A stretch of DNA of 6,745 bases from an uncultured Phascolarctobacterium sp. (GTDB taxonomy: Bacteria > Bacillota > Negativicutes > Acidaminococcales > Acidaminococcaceae), in assembly GCA_937906915.1 (NCBI GenBank), contig CALCUU010000014.1, positions 1-6,745 of the forward strand, written 5' to 3'. The translations under genes were made by a program, and so were the position numbers. The notes beneath the pieces were generated by a model. It was not told the origin of the DNA. It saw nothing but the letters and a program-made list of their open reading frames with translations, and did no database searches. Positions within the stretch are counted from its first letter, which is position 1. Every line of letters starts with the position of its first letter. This document shows positions 1 to 5,386 of this stretch, piece by piece.

Positions 1-270
1 GAGGGTGCCTATCGTGTGCAGGACGTTAAGATTGCAGGCAAGCCTTTAGAATTGGACAAGCTTTATTCCGTGGCAGGCAATGCTTATATTTTGGAACATG
101 GCGGTAACGGAATGACTATGTTCAAAAATGGCAGGCTTTTATTTGACGACAGCACTCTTACTGACGCAGACGTGCTGATTGAATACGTGCAGAACCATTT
201 GAACGCAAAGGTTGGCGAAGAATATAAGGAGCCTTTGGGTGAAGGGCGTATAACCGTAAAAGGTTTATAA
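1..270 (+). CDS. 5'-nucleotidase family protein, C-terminal fragment (5' end outside window)
   Basis: This is the last 89 residues of a gene that enters from the left edge; the frame is open from base 1 and stops with TAA at 268-270. A GTG at 16 could be read as a start, but the five codons before it (EGAYR) already fit the family, so the gene is partial. The pattern V-x-I-x-GKPLELDKLYSVAGN-x-Y followed by GGNG-x-TMF matches the C-terminal substrate-binding domain of UshA/5'-nucleotidases and 2',3'-cyclic phosphodiesterases, which hydrolyse nucleotides in the periplasm or at the cell surface. The catalytic metallophosphatase domain would lie upstream, so the exact activity cannot be decided. 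The protein ends straight after this domain, with no LPXTG or other anchor, which suits a periplasmic enzyme in a diderm. The Asp usual in the GGDG loop is Asn here. It converges on the methyltransferase gene across a shared terminator. Confidence 0.85.
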   Translation, partial: EGAYRVQDVKIAGKPLELDKLYSVAGNAYILEHGGNGMTMFKNGRLLFDDSTLTDADVLIEYVQNHLNAKVGEEYKEPLGEGRITVKGL

Positions 271-304
271 GTTTTTAATTTAAGATTGCTTTCTGGCAAA
301 TAAA

Positions 305-350
305 AAAGACCGGACTAACTAATCATAAGTTAGCTCGGTCTTTGTTTTTT
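305..350. terminator. Bidirectional Rho-independent terminator between convergent genes
   Basis: The arms are 305-320 (AAAGACCGGACTAACT) and 328-343 (AGTTAGCTCGGTCTTT) around a seven-base loop. All positions pair except one A/C mismatch and one G/T wobble. On the plus strand the hairpin runs into GTTTTTT (344-350); on the minus strand it runs into TTTTTTA from the A-run at 302-307. It therefore can end both the nucleotidase transcript and the methyltransferase transcript. The plus-strand T tract touches the methyltransferase stop codon (349-351). Confidence 0.88.
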
Positions 351-942
351 ACTTGAACCCTTTTACAAAATAGAGGGTATCGTCTTCGTAGGCAGTTATG
401 TTTTGGTAGCCACAGGCTTGGAACATTTCAGCAACTACCTTTGCTTCCGGTAAGCGGTGTTCCGTTACCACAGCACTGTCGCGGTGGATACTGTTCACCT
501 TTTCCCGGGAAATGTCGTGCATGATGATAAGGCTTCCTCCAGTTTTAAGAAAGCTTTTCATTTTGCCAATGAACTCTTCCTTACGAGTGTGCAGGTGCGG
601 GAAAAAGTTTAGGCAAATTATAACGTCAATGCTTTCGGCAGGGAGGTTCATTTCTAAAACGTCGCCTACGATAAAATCAACGTTACCTAAATTTGCAAAT
701 TTTTCCTGCGCTTTGGCAAGCATCTTCTCGGAAAAATCTACTGCGGTGATTTTTCCCTCCGCTCCCACTGCGGCGTGAAGATAAGGAAGCAGTACGCCCG
801 TACCACTGCCAACGTCTAAAACTGTAGCACCAGCAGGAATATTAGCCAGTTCAAGCAAGCGTTCTAAAATTTTTACGTTGGTATTGCGGTAACTGTCCCA
901 AGTATCTGCAAAGCTGTCAAAGAAAGCAATATCTTTATTCAT
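349..942 (-). CDS. Class I SAM-dependent methyltransferase, last gene of the uptake operon
   Basis: This is a 197-residue soluble methyltransferase of the UbiE/Methyltransf_11 type, expected in the cytoplasm. Motif I is VLDVGSGTG (41-49), the acidic residue after strand 2 is D69 in AVDFSEKM, motif III is GD at 93-94, and strand 4 reads DVIICLNFFPHL (106-117). A strand-5 region, LKTGGSLIIMHD, follows at 132-143. The segment HDISREKVNSIH (142-153) is the most distinctive part and may line the acceptor site. I chose the ATG at 942 because GAGGT (954-958) lies 11 bases upstream; a TTG at 960 would add six residues but overlaps that ribosome binding site and has none of its own. It follows the receptor gene by 30 bases and is probably cotranscribed. 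The substrate is unknown; ubiquinone/menaquinone methylation is not supported by this context. The length is normal for the family and nothing looks broken. Confidence 0.9.
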   Translation of the reverse strand: MNKDIAFFDSFADTWDSYRNTNVKILERLLELANIPAGATVLDVGSGTGVLLPYLHAAVGAEGKITAVDFSEKMLAKAQEKFANLGNVDFIVGDVLEMNLPAESIDVIICLNFFPHLHTRKEEFIGKMKSFLKTGGSLIIMHDISREKVNSIHRDSAVVTEHRLPEAKVVAEMFQACGYQNITAYEDDTLYFVKGFK

Positions 943-953
943 AAAGAAGTTAT

Positions 954-958
954 ACCTC
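954..958 (-). promoter_or_regulatory. Ribosome binding site of the methyltransferase
   Basis: GAGGT on the minus strand, 11 bases before the ATG at 942. It favours that ATG over the TTG at 960, which overlaps this site. Confidence 0.6.
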
Positions 959-972
959 AATTTATTAAAAGC

Positions 973-2997
973 TTAGAATTTATAAGTGAAGGTTGCTGTG
1001 AAAACTCGTCCTTCCATGGGGTAGCCGTAGATTTCGCAGTATTCCTTGTCAAAAATGTTATACAAGGAGAAGTTGACAGAAGAATTTTTGGCAAAATCGT
1101 AGGTAGCAGAAAGATTATGCACAACGTAGCCACCAATTTCTTGCACTTTATAGGTTGCTGGATCTGTAGCAGGGTAGCCTAAGGTTGCCTTTTGGCTACT
1201 TGTGTAAGTCATATCGTAGCGAGCATGCCATTTTCCTTCGTCATATTGGTAGCCAAGTGCTAAGGTGTGACGCGGACGGTAATCCAGTTCGCCATGTAAG
1301 CCAACATTGTCATTAGCGTGCACGCCTTCTTTTTTAGTGTGCATATTGGTGTAGTTCAAGAAAATGCTAGAAGCATCGTCAAGCTTCCAAGTATTTTCCA
1401 ACTCGCAACCCCAAAGCTGTGCCTTGTCGATATTGTAGGCATTAAAAGGTCTTTGGTGAGTGAAGTTTATATAATCACTAATGTCTTGGTAGAAGGCAGT
1501 AACCTTGCTGTGAAGCTTGTCGTTAAATTGATGAGCAATGCCTGCTTCGTAGCCCCAACCTTTTTCTGGAGAGAGGGGAAGATTTTTGGCAAAACCGAAG
1601 CCAGAATAATGCCAGTAAAATTCTGCCATGGAGGGAGCGCGCCAAATTCTATTCACACTAAAGTTTGTGGAGGTGCGCTCATCATTTTTAAAGAATACGT
1701 TGAGTTTAGGGGAGAGGGCGCCTTCGCTCATACTACCGATGTTGGTAGCTTGGGTAGCGTCACGCTCGCCTTTCATTTTATCGTAGCGCAAACCAATGTT
1801 AGTAAGCCAACGCTGGTCCATTTGCCAATTATCTTCTAAATAAACACCCCATACATCCATTTTTTGAGAGGGATATAGAGCACCGCCAGCAGGTTTAGTT
1901 TCGCCATTACTTTCGACGTTGCTATTGCTATTGTACCAACCGTAGCCGTAACGCAGGCGTTTATAATCAGCACCGTAGCCAAGATAATGCTTTTCGTTTA
2001 CCTTAGCACTGCCTTTATACATTAAACCACTGGATTTATCCGTAACATTGTAGCGGTCAAAGATTACTTGGTTAGCAACAACATTATGTTCTCGTTGCTT
2101 CTCGTAATTTTTCCAATAGGTGATGGTGTCGCTACCATTGTCTCTGTCAGAATTCCAAGTAACATTAAAATTATTGCGATAAATTTTCGTGTAGGAACCA
2201 TCGCCGGGAACTGCGTTGCTATTAGAAAAATTGTCGCCAATGGGGGTAGTTGGATATTTGCTGTTATAATTTGCGGAACCGGGAATGTTGGCAATAACAA
2301 GACCACGTTTTAATTGCTGGTGGTCATAGTTGAAGCGCAAGCTATCCGTTTCAGAAAGCTTGTAGTTTAAATTGATGCCTGCTTGTTCGTTGTCGTAATC
2401 GCTGTTACGCAAGTAAGCATCTTGTTCAGATTTATTAGCATACACTCTAAAGCCTAAGGCTTCCGTCTGCACGCCGTAGTTAAAAATATATTGGCGTCTA
2501 TCGTTGTTACCAGCAGTGAGTTGAAGTTCGCCTGCGTTGGCAGATTTTTTCGTAATGATATTGATGACGCCACCTTCGATTTGACCGTAGGCAGCAGATT
2601 TTGCGCCTTTAGTAATTTCAATGCGCTCAATCATTCCCAGAGGAAGTGCGTTCCAGTTAACATAACCGCCACCCATAACGCCACTCATTGCTTGGGGAAC
2701 ACCATCTAGCAAAACAGTGTAGTGTCTGGAATCGTGACCGCGCAATTTAACGCTTAAATCTTCGTTGCCACCGGAGTTGGGACGTGCTTGGATTTGGATA
2801 CCAGCAGTGGTGCGCAAGAGCTCCGGCACAGTTTTGGCAGCACCAATATTAACTTGTTGGGCGTTGACAATGGTATCTACGTTTTCAGCAGAAGCGTAGA
2901 TGATTACGTCGGGCATAGTGAATGTGGGCAAAGTATTTGCGTGGGCAGGAAATGTTCCGCACAGTAGAGCAAGCAAAGTTAAAAGCTGTTTCTTCAT
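973..2997 (-). CDS. TonB-dependent outer-membrane receptor
   Basis: This 674-residue receptor should bind a scarce substrate outside the cell and import it across the outer membrane using TonB/ExbBD energy. A Sec signal peptide (MKKQLLTLLALLCGTFPAHA, cleavage near 20/21) is followed by a possible TonB box around PDVIIYA (29-35). The plug domain spans about 45-150 and includes TVPELLRTTAGI, LSVKLRGHDSRHYTVLLDGV and IERIEITKGAKSAAYG, ending at INIITKK. The rest is a beta-barrel rich in alternating aromatic and polar strands. It closes with NIFDKEYCEIYGYPMEGR and a terminal aromatic residue (YKF), the usual outer-membrane insertion signal. Length is normal for the BtuB/CirA/FepA group. The start ATG overlaps the TGA of the S-component gene (ATGA), with GAGG (3005-3008) seven bases upstream, so translation is coupled. 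The substrate is not readable; the pairing with an ECF S component suggests a vitamin, corrinoid, heme or metal complex. Confidence 0.95.
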   Translation of the reverse strand: MKKQLLTLLALLCGTFPAHANTLPTFTMPDVIIYASAENVDTIVNAQQVNIGAAKTVPELLRTTAGIQIQARPNSGGNEDLSVKLRGHDSRHYTVLLDGVPQAMSGVMGGGYVNWNALPLGMIERIEITKGAKSAAYGQIEGGVINIITKKSANAGELQLTAGNNDRRQYIFNYGVQTEALGFRVYANKSEQDAYLRNSDYDNEQAGINLNYKLSETDSLRFNYDHQQLKRGLVIANIPGSANYNSKYPTTPIGDNFSNSNAVPGDGSYTKIYRNNFNVTWNSDRDNGSDTITYWKNYEKQREHNVVANQVIFDRYNVTDKSSGLMYKGSAKVNEKHYLGYGADYKRLRYGYGWYNSNSNVESNGETKPAGGALYPSQKMDVWGVYLEDNWQMDQRWLTNIGLRYDKMKGERDATQATNIGSMSEGALSPKLNVFFKNDERTSTNFSVNRIWRAPSMAEFYWHYSGFGFAKNLPLSPEKGWGYEAGIAHQFNDKLHSKVTAFYQDISDYINFTHQRPFNAYNIDKAQLWGCELENTWKLDDASSIFLNYTNMHTKKEGVHANDNVGLHGELDYRPRHTLALGYQYDEGKWHARYDMTYTSSQKATLGYPATDPATYKVQEIGGYVVHNLSATYDFAKNSSVNFSLYNIFDKEYCEIYGYPMEGRVFTATFTYKF

Positions 2998-3515
2998 TTT
3001 AACGCCTCGGTTCTTAAAAACTTTTCCAATCGCTTAACTAACGGGGGAATAAATACAAATTGACCAATTACTCCAGCAATGCCCGTCATAAAGGTTGCGG
3101 CAACGTAGGTAAGGGGATGCAGGTGAATGCCCAGCATGTCAGAAAAAAGTAACAGTACGAAGGCCGCACCTAAACGCCCTGCTACCATTGCACTGATGAG
3201 GGCAAGGTAGATGTTCTGACGCTTGTCGTAGTAAAGGTAGCCTGCTACTAGTCCGAAAAGGGCAAGCTCTACTATCATCATAGGTAGGGACGGAATGAGG
3301 GGGGGCATGCCTGTCAAAATACTGCTGAGTAGGGGCGTAAGGGCACCGATGATTAAACCGGGGAGCCAGCCTAAAAGCAGACCACCCATAAACACGGGGA
3401 TGTGCATGGGCAGAAAGGTACGTCCGCCCATACCGAAGGTGTGGAAGGAGAGGGGAAGCAAGAGCCCGCAAGCTATGAATAATGAAGTTAAAACAAGTTT
3501 ATTAGTACGCAACAA
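2994..3515 (-). CDS. ECF transporter S component (substrate-binding membrane subunit)
   Basis: This is a 173-residue, very hydrophobic protein with about six membrane segments (roughly 7-25, 36-50, 51-66, 78-96, 101-124, 135-160), the size and shape of ECF-type S components (PF12822-like). The loop FGMGGRTFLPMHIP (27-40) and the run PLLSSILTGMPP (61-72) resemble this family. It would bind the cargo in the inner membrane and dock on an EcfA/EcfA'/EcfT module; none is encoded here, so it is probably a group II system sharing a module located elsewhere. The start is TTG at 3515, with AGGAG (3525-3529) nine bases before it; there is no in-frame ATG until residue 29, inside the conserved part. It is the first gene of the operon and overlaps the receptor gene by four bases. 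Four histidines (25, 38, 131, 133) sit near predicted loops. The substrate is unassigned: it lacks the features I would need to call BioY, RibU, ThiT or BtuM. Confidence 0.8.
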   Translation of the reverse strand: MLRTNKLVLTSLFIACGLLLPLSFHTFGMGGRTFLPMHIPVFMGGLLLGWLPGLIIGALTPLLSSILTGMPPLIPSLPMMIVELALFGLVAGYLYYDKRQNIYLALISAMVAGRLGAAFVLLLFSDMLGIHLHPLTYVAATFMTGIAGVIGQFVFIPPLVKRLEKFLRTEALK

Positions 3516-3524
3516 GTAAGTTTA

Positions 3525-3529
3525 CTCCT
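3525..3529 (-). promoter_or_regulatory. Ribosome binding site that fixes the TTG start
   Basis: AGGAG on the minus strand, nine bases before the TTG at 3515 and twelve before a second, adjacent TTG. Its strength and spacing support the first TTG as the start of the S component. Confidence 0.75.
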
Positions 3530-3555
3530 GCAAATAGATTTTTTACAACAGTAAA

Positions 3556-3584
3556 ATTATAACACTTTATTTTTCTAAAAACCA
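3556..3584 (-). promoter_or_regulatory. Promoter of the S component/receptor/methyltransferase operon
   Basis: On the minus strand TATAAT (3556-3561) is preceded by TGT, making an extended -10 (TGnTATAAT). Seventeen bases further upstream lies only a weak -35 (TGGTTT, 3579-3584), so the extended -10 probably carries recognition. It leaves a leader of roughly 35 bases before the TTG start, too short for a cobalamin or other large riboswitch. No clear Fur box or long operator palindrome is visible. Confidence 0.65.
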
Positions 3585-3623
3585 GTGGGTGAAAAATAGT
3601 GAGCCTATCCGAAAGCTTTTCTT

Positions 3624-3662
3624 AAAAATGAAACAGACCTGTCCAAAATAGACAGGTCGGTG
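3624..3662 (-). terminator. Rho-independent terminator of pgi
   Basis: GACCTGTC/GACAGGTC arms (3636-3643 and 3651-3658) surround a seven-base loop. The stem extends by two more pairs past one mismatch. On the minus strand it is followed by TTTCATTTTTA. It begins about 13 bases after the pgi stop codon. The plus strand has no T tract, so it acts in the pgi direction only and separates pgi from the downstream operon. Confidence 0.8.
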
Positions 3663-3674
3663 AAAATTCTAGAA

Positions 3675-5120
3675 CTATTTTCCAAGTTCACGTTTAATAA
3701 TTTTTTTGTAAGCTTCTACGCCAGGTTGGTCAAAGGCATCTACATTGGCAAGCTCGCCTTCGTAAGCGATGGAGAGCATCAAGAAGTAGAAGATTTGTCC
3801 AATATAAAACTCGTTTAAGGTGGGCAGGCGATACAGGGCACTAAAGCGATGGTCTTTGTCCAAGGCTTCGCGGTTTGCGAGGAGGGCAATTTGCAAGGCT
3901 TTGTTTAAGGAGACCCCATCATATTTGGCAAAGTCCGGTAAATGAGGGAAGGGGTTGCCTAAGACTACGTCCCTTTCAAATTCGTCAACCTGCAAAAATT
4001 GGATAACCTTGTTGCGTTTGCCGTCTTGGTGCTGTTGGGTTTGAGCGTGCATATCCGTACTGCCTACTGCGGCAATGGGGGTGCGTCCGTAGAAAACGGT
4101 TTCGCCATCACGGTTATGACGTTTGCCTAAGGATTCAGCCAAAAGTTGTACGTACCATTCACCTAAAGATTTAAGGCACATACCGTAGCTCATAAAAACT
4201 TCGGTATCGCAGTTGTATTTGTTATCTGCAATATATTTCAGGCAGGCGTTGAGGAGTGCAGGGTTGGAGAAGTCTGCCTTTTGGCAAGCTTTGTCCATGG
4301 CACGTGCGCCTTCCAAAATCATTTCAATATCAAGACCGATGGCTGCCGCAGTTACAAGACCCACGTCGTTGAGAACGGAGAAGCGACCGCCAACACCTTC
4401 TTTAACGTCAAAGGTACGCCAGTTATTTTCTTGCGCCAGCTTGTAAAGAGGAGAACCGGTTTCTTCTTTCAGGTCAGTTACTACCGCAACATCTACGTCA
4501 ATATTTTCACGCTTGGTCAATTCTTGGTAGTAGTAGCTAAAAGCGGTCAAGGTTTCCAAGGTGGTTCCGGATTTGGAAATGGGAACCAACAATAATCTGA
4601 ACTTGTCGCCTTTATGCTTACGGTTTTCTGCAAGGCTGTCCATTTGCTCTACAATGTGAATGCTTTGCCACGGGTCAATATTATTACCGCCAAAGAAAAG
4701 ACGCGGATGATTGTTGCGTTCTTCGTGGGTAAAGTTGTTCCAACCGCCACCTGCAAAGATGTCATAGAGCACTCTGTTTCCTAAGAAGGAACCGCCTACG
4801 CCTAAAAAGATTACTGCGTCAACTTCACGTTGCATGTAATCAGCAAAGTCTTTCAGCTTGGCAATGGATTCCGGGCTGTTAGGACTTCCTTCCTTTATAT
4901 AAGGCAGGTGAGTAAAATACACAGGCTCCGGTGCGCCGTCTTTGGAAAGATGCGCTTTGGCATAACCGCTTTTACGCATTTCGTCAATGGCAGCAGCGGC
5001 AGCTTGTGCACGTTCCTGCAATTCCAACAGGTCTTCTTCAGTTATACGACAGTCGCCCATCATGGTTTCATAGTCAAAGATAAAACCGCTGGCGAGTTGG
5101 ATTTTCCCATCAGTAATCAT
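3675..5120 (-). CDS. pgi: Glucose-6-phosphate isomerase
   Basis: This cytoplasmic enzyme interconverts glucose 6-phosphate and fructose 6-phosphate in glycolysis and gluconeogenesis. At 481 residues it is somewhat longer than the roughly 450-residue Bacillus type. Family motifs are all present: GVGGSFLGNR (107-116), the phosphate-binding SKSGTTLET (182-190) and GGRFSVLNDVG (244-254, PGI signature 1). The presumed catalytic Glu329 lies in AESLGK, His358 in GSTDMHAQ, and Lys472 in FDQPGVEAYK (463-472, signature 2). The SIS folds therefore look complete and active. The ATG at 5120 has GGTGAT (5127-5132) six bases upstream. It is a single-gene transcription unit with its own promoter and terminator; the neighbours are not sugar genes. 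No frameshift or missing key residue is seen. Confidence 0.97.
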   Translation of the reverse strand: MITDGKIQLASGFIFDYETMMGDCRITEEDLLELQERAQAAAAAIDEMRKSGYAKAHLSKDGAPEPVYFTHLPYIKEGSPNSPESIAKLKDFADYMQREVDAVIFLGVGGSFLGNRVLYDIFAGGGWNNFTHEERNNHPRLFFGGNNIDPWQSIHIVEQMDSLAENRKHKGDKFRLLLVPISKSGTTLETLTAFSYYYQELTKRENIDVDVAVVTDLKEETGSPLYKLAQENNWRTFDVKEGVGGRFSVLNDVGLVTAAAIGLDIEMILEGARAMDKACQKADFSNPALLNACLKYIADNKYNCDTEVFMSYGMCLKSLGEWYVQLLAESLGKRHNRDGETVFYGRTPIAAVGSTDMHAQTQQHQDGKRNKVIQFLQVDEFERDVVLGNPFPHLPDFAKYDGVSLNKALQIALLANREALDKDHRFSALYRLPTLNEFYIGQIFYFLMLSIAYEGELANVDAFDQPGVEAYKKIIKRELGK

Positions 5121-5126
5121 TTTTAA

Positions 5127-5132
5127 ATCACC
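5127..5132 (-). promoter_or_regulatory. Ribosome binding site of pgi
   Basis: GGTGAT on the minus strand matches the anti-Shine-Dalgarno tail and lies six bases before the ATG at 5120. Confidence 0.7.
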
Positions 5133-5158
5133 ACAATAAAAATTTGTATATTACATTG

Positions 5159-5186
5159 ATTATAGCATACGCTTATTTTATTGCAA
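5159..5186 (-). promoter_or_regulatory. Promoter of pgi
   Basis: On the minus strand a perfect TATAAT (5159-5164) is preceded by TGC, giving an extended -10. Sixteen bases upstream is TTGCAA (5181-5186), a four-of-six match to the -35 consensus, and AT-rich DNA lies above it. This is a strong housekeeping (sigma-A type) promoter, with a leader of about 30 bases before the pgi ATG. Confidence 0.8.
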
Positions 5187-5221
5187 GTCTAAAAATTGTG
5201 TAAAATAGATAAAAGACGCTG

Positions 5222-5250
5222 ACTGGCCAGTTCTCATTTTGCATTGGCAA
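5222..5250. other. Two short palindromes upstream of the pgi promoter
   Basis: ACTGGCCAGT (5222-5231) is a perfect ten-base palindrome, and TTGC-ATTG-GCAA (5239-5250) is a small inverted repeat eight bases further on. They lie about 35-65 bases upstream of the pgi -35. Either could be an operator, but both are short enough to occur by chance and no known regulator site is recognised. The rest of this 266-base intergenic region holds only the pgi promoter and the terminator of the transporter gene; I see no small gene or RNA in it. Confidence 0.2.
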
Positions 5251-5290
5251 CCTTTTTGAAATTTTATCGTTTTATGACGTGGGAAATTAC

Positions 5291-5343
5291 TTTTTCATAA
5301 AGAAAGCACCAAGTTCATACAAAGTTGTACAAACTCAGTGCTT
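5291..5343 (-). terminator. Rho-independent terminator of the DASS transporter gene
   Basis: Two 17-base arms (5304-5320 and 5327-5343) flank a six-base loop. In the minus-strand RNA all 17 positions pair, four as G-U wobbles. The same four positions are A/C mismatches in the plus-strand RNA. The stem is followed on the minus strand by TCTTTAT, a modest U tract. It starts about 44 bases after the transporter stop codon and insulates pgi from read-through. Confidence 0.75.
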
Positions 5344-5386
5344 GGTTGTGATTTTAAAAGAAGGGCTTCATTTTGGGAGAAAGGTT

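Noticed and set aside
958..960. TTG at 960 as the methyltransferase start
   Set aside because: It overlaps the GAGGT ribosome binding site and has no upstream site of its own; the ATG at 942 gives a normal N-terminus.
1318..1839. A 173-codon open frame on the plus strand inside the receptor gene
   Set aside because: It lies fully antisense to a well-supported TonB receptor, has no family features and no credible ribosome binding site. It is a shadow of the real gene.
2934..2997. A lipoprotein signal (Cys13) in the receptor leader
   Set aside because: The residues before Cys13 (ALL) do not fit a lipobox, and a normal signal peptidase I site (AHA) follows at residue 20.
3139..3471. A 110-codon minus-strand frame inside the S-component gene
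   Set aside because: It is frame-shifted relative to the clear membrane protein and rich in Arg, Pro and His, as expected from an out-of-frame reading. The S-component frame has the promoter, ribosome binding site and coupled overlap.
3546..3575. A Fur-type operator over the operon promoter
   Set aside because: The AT-rich sequence around the -10 box shows only weak dyad symmetry and does not match a Fur box (GATAATGATTATC-like) well enough to call.
3516..3600. A cobalamin or other riboswitch upstream of the uptake operon
   Set aside because: The -10 box at 3556-3561 leaves only about 35 bases of leader, too short for a riboswitch, and no conserved box or expression-platform hairpin is visible.
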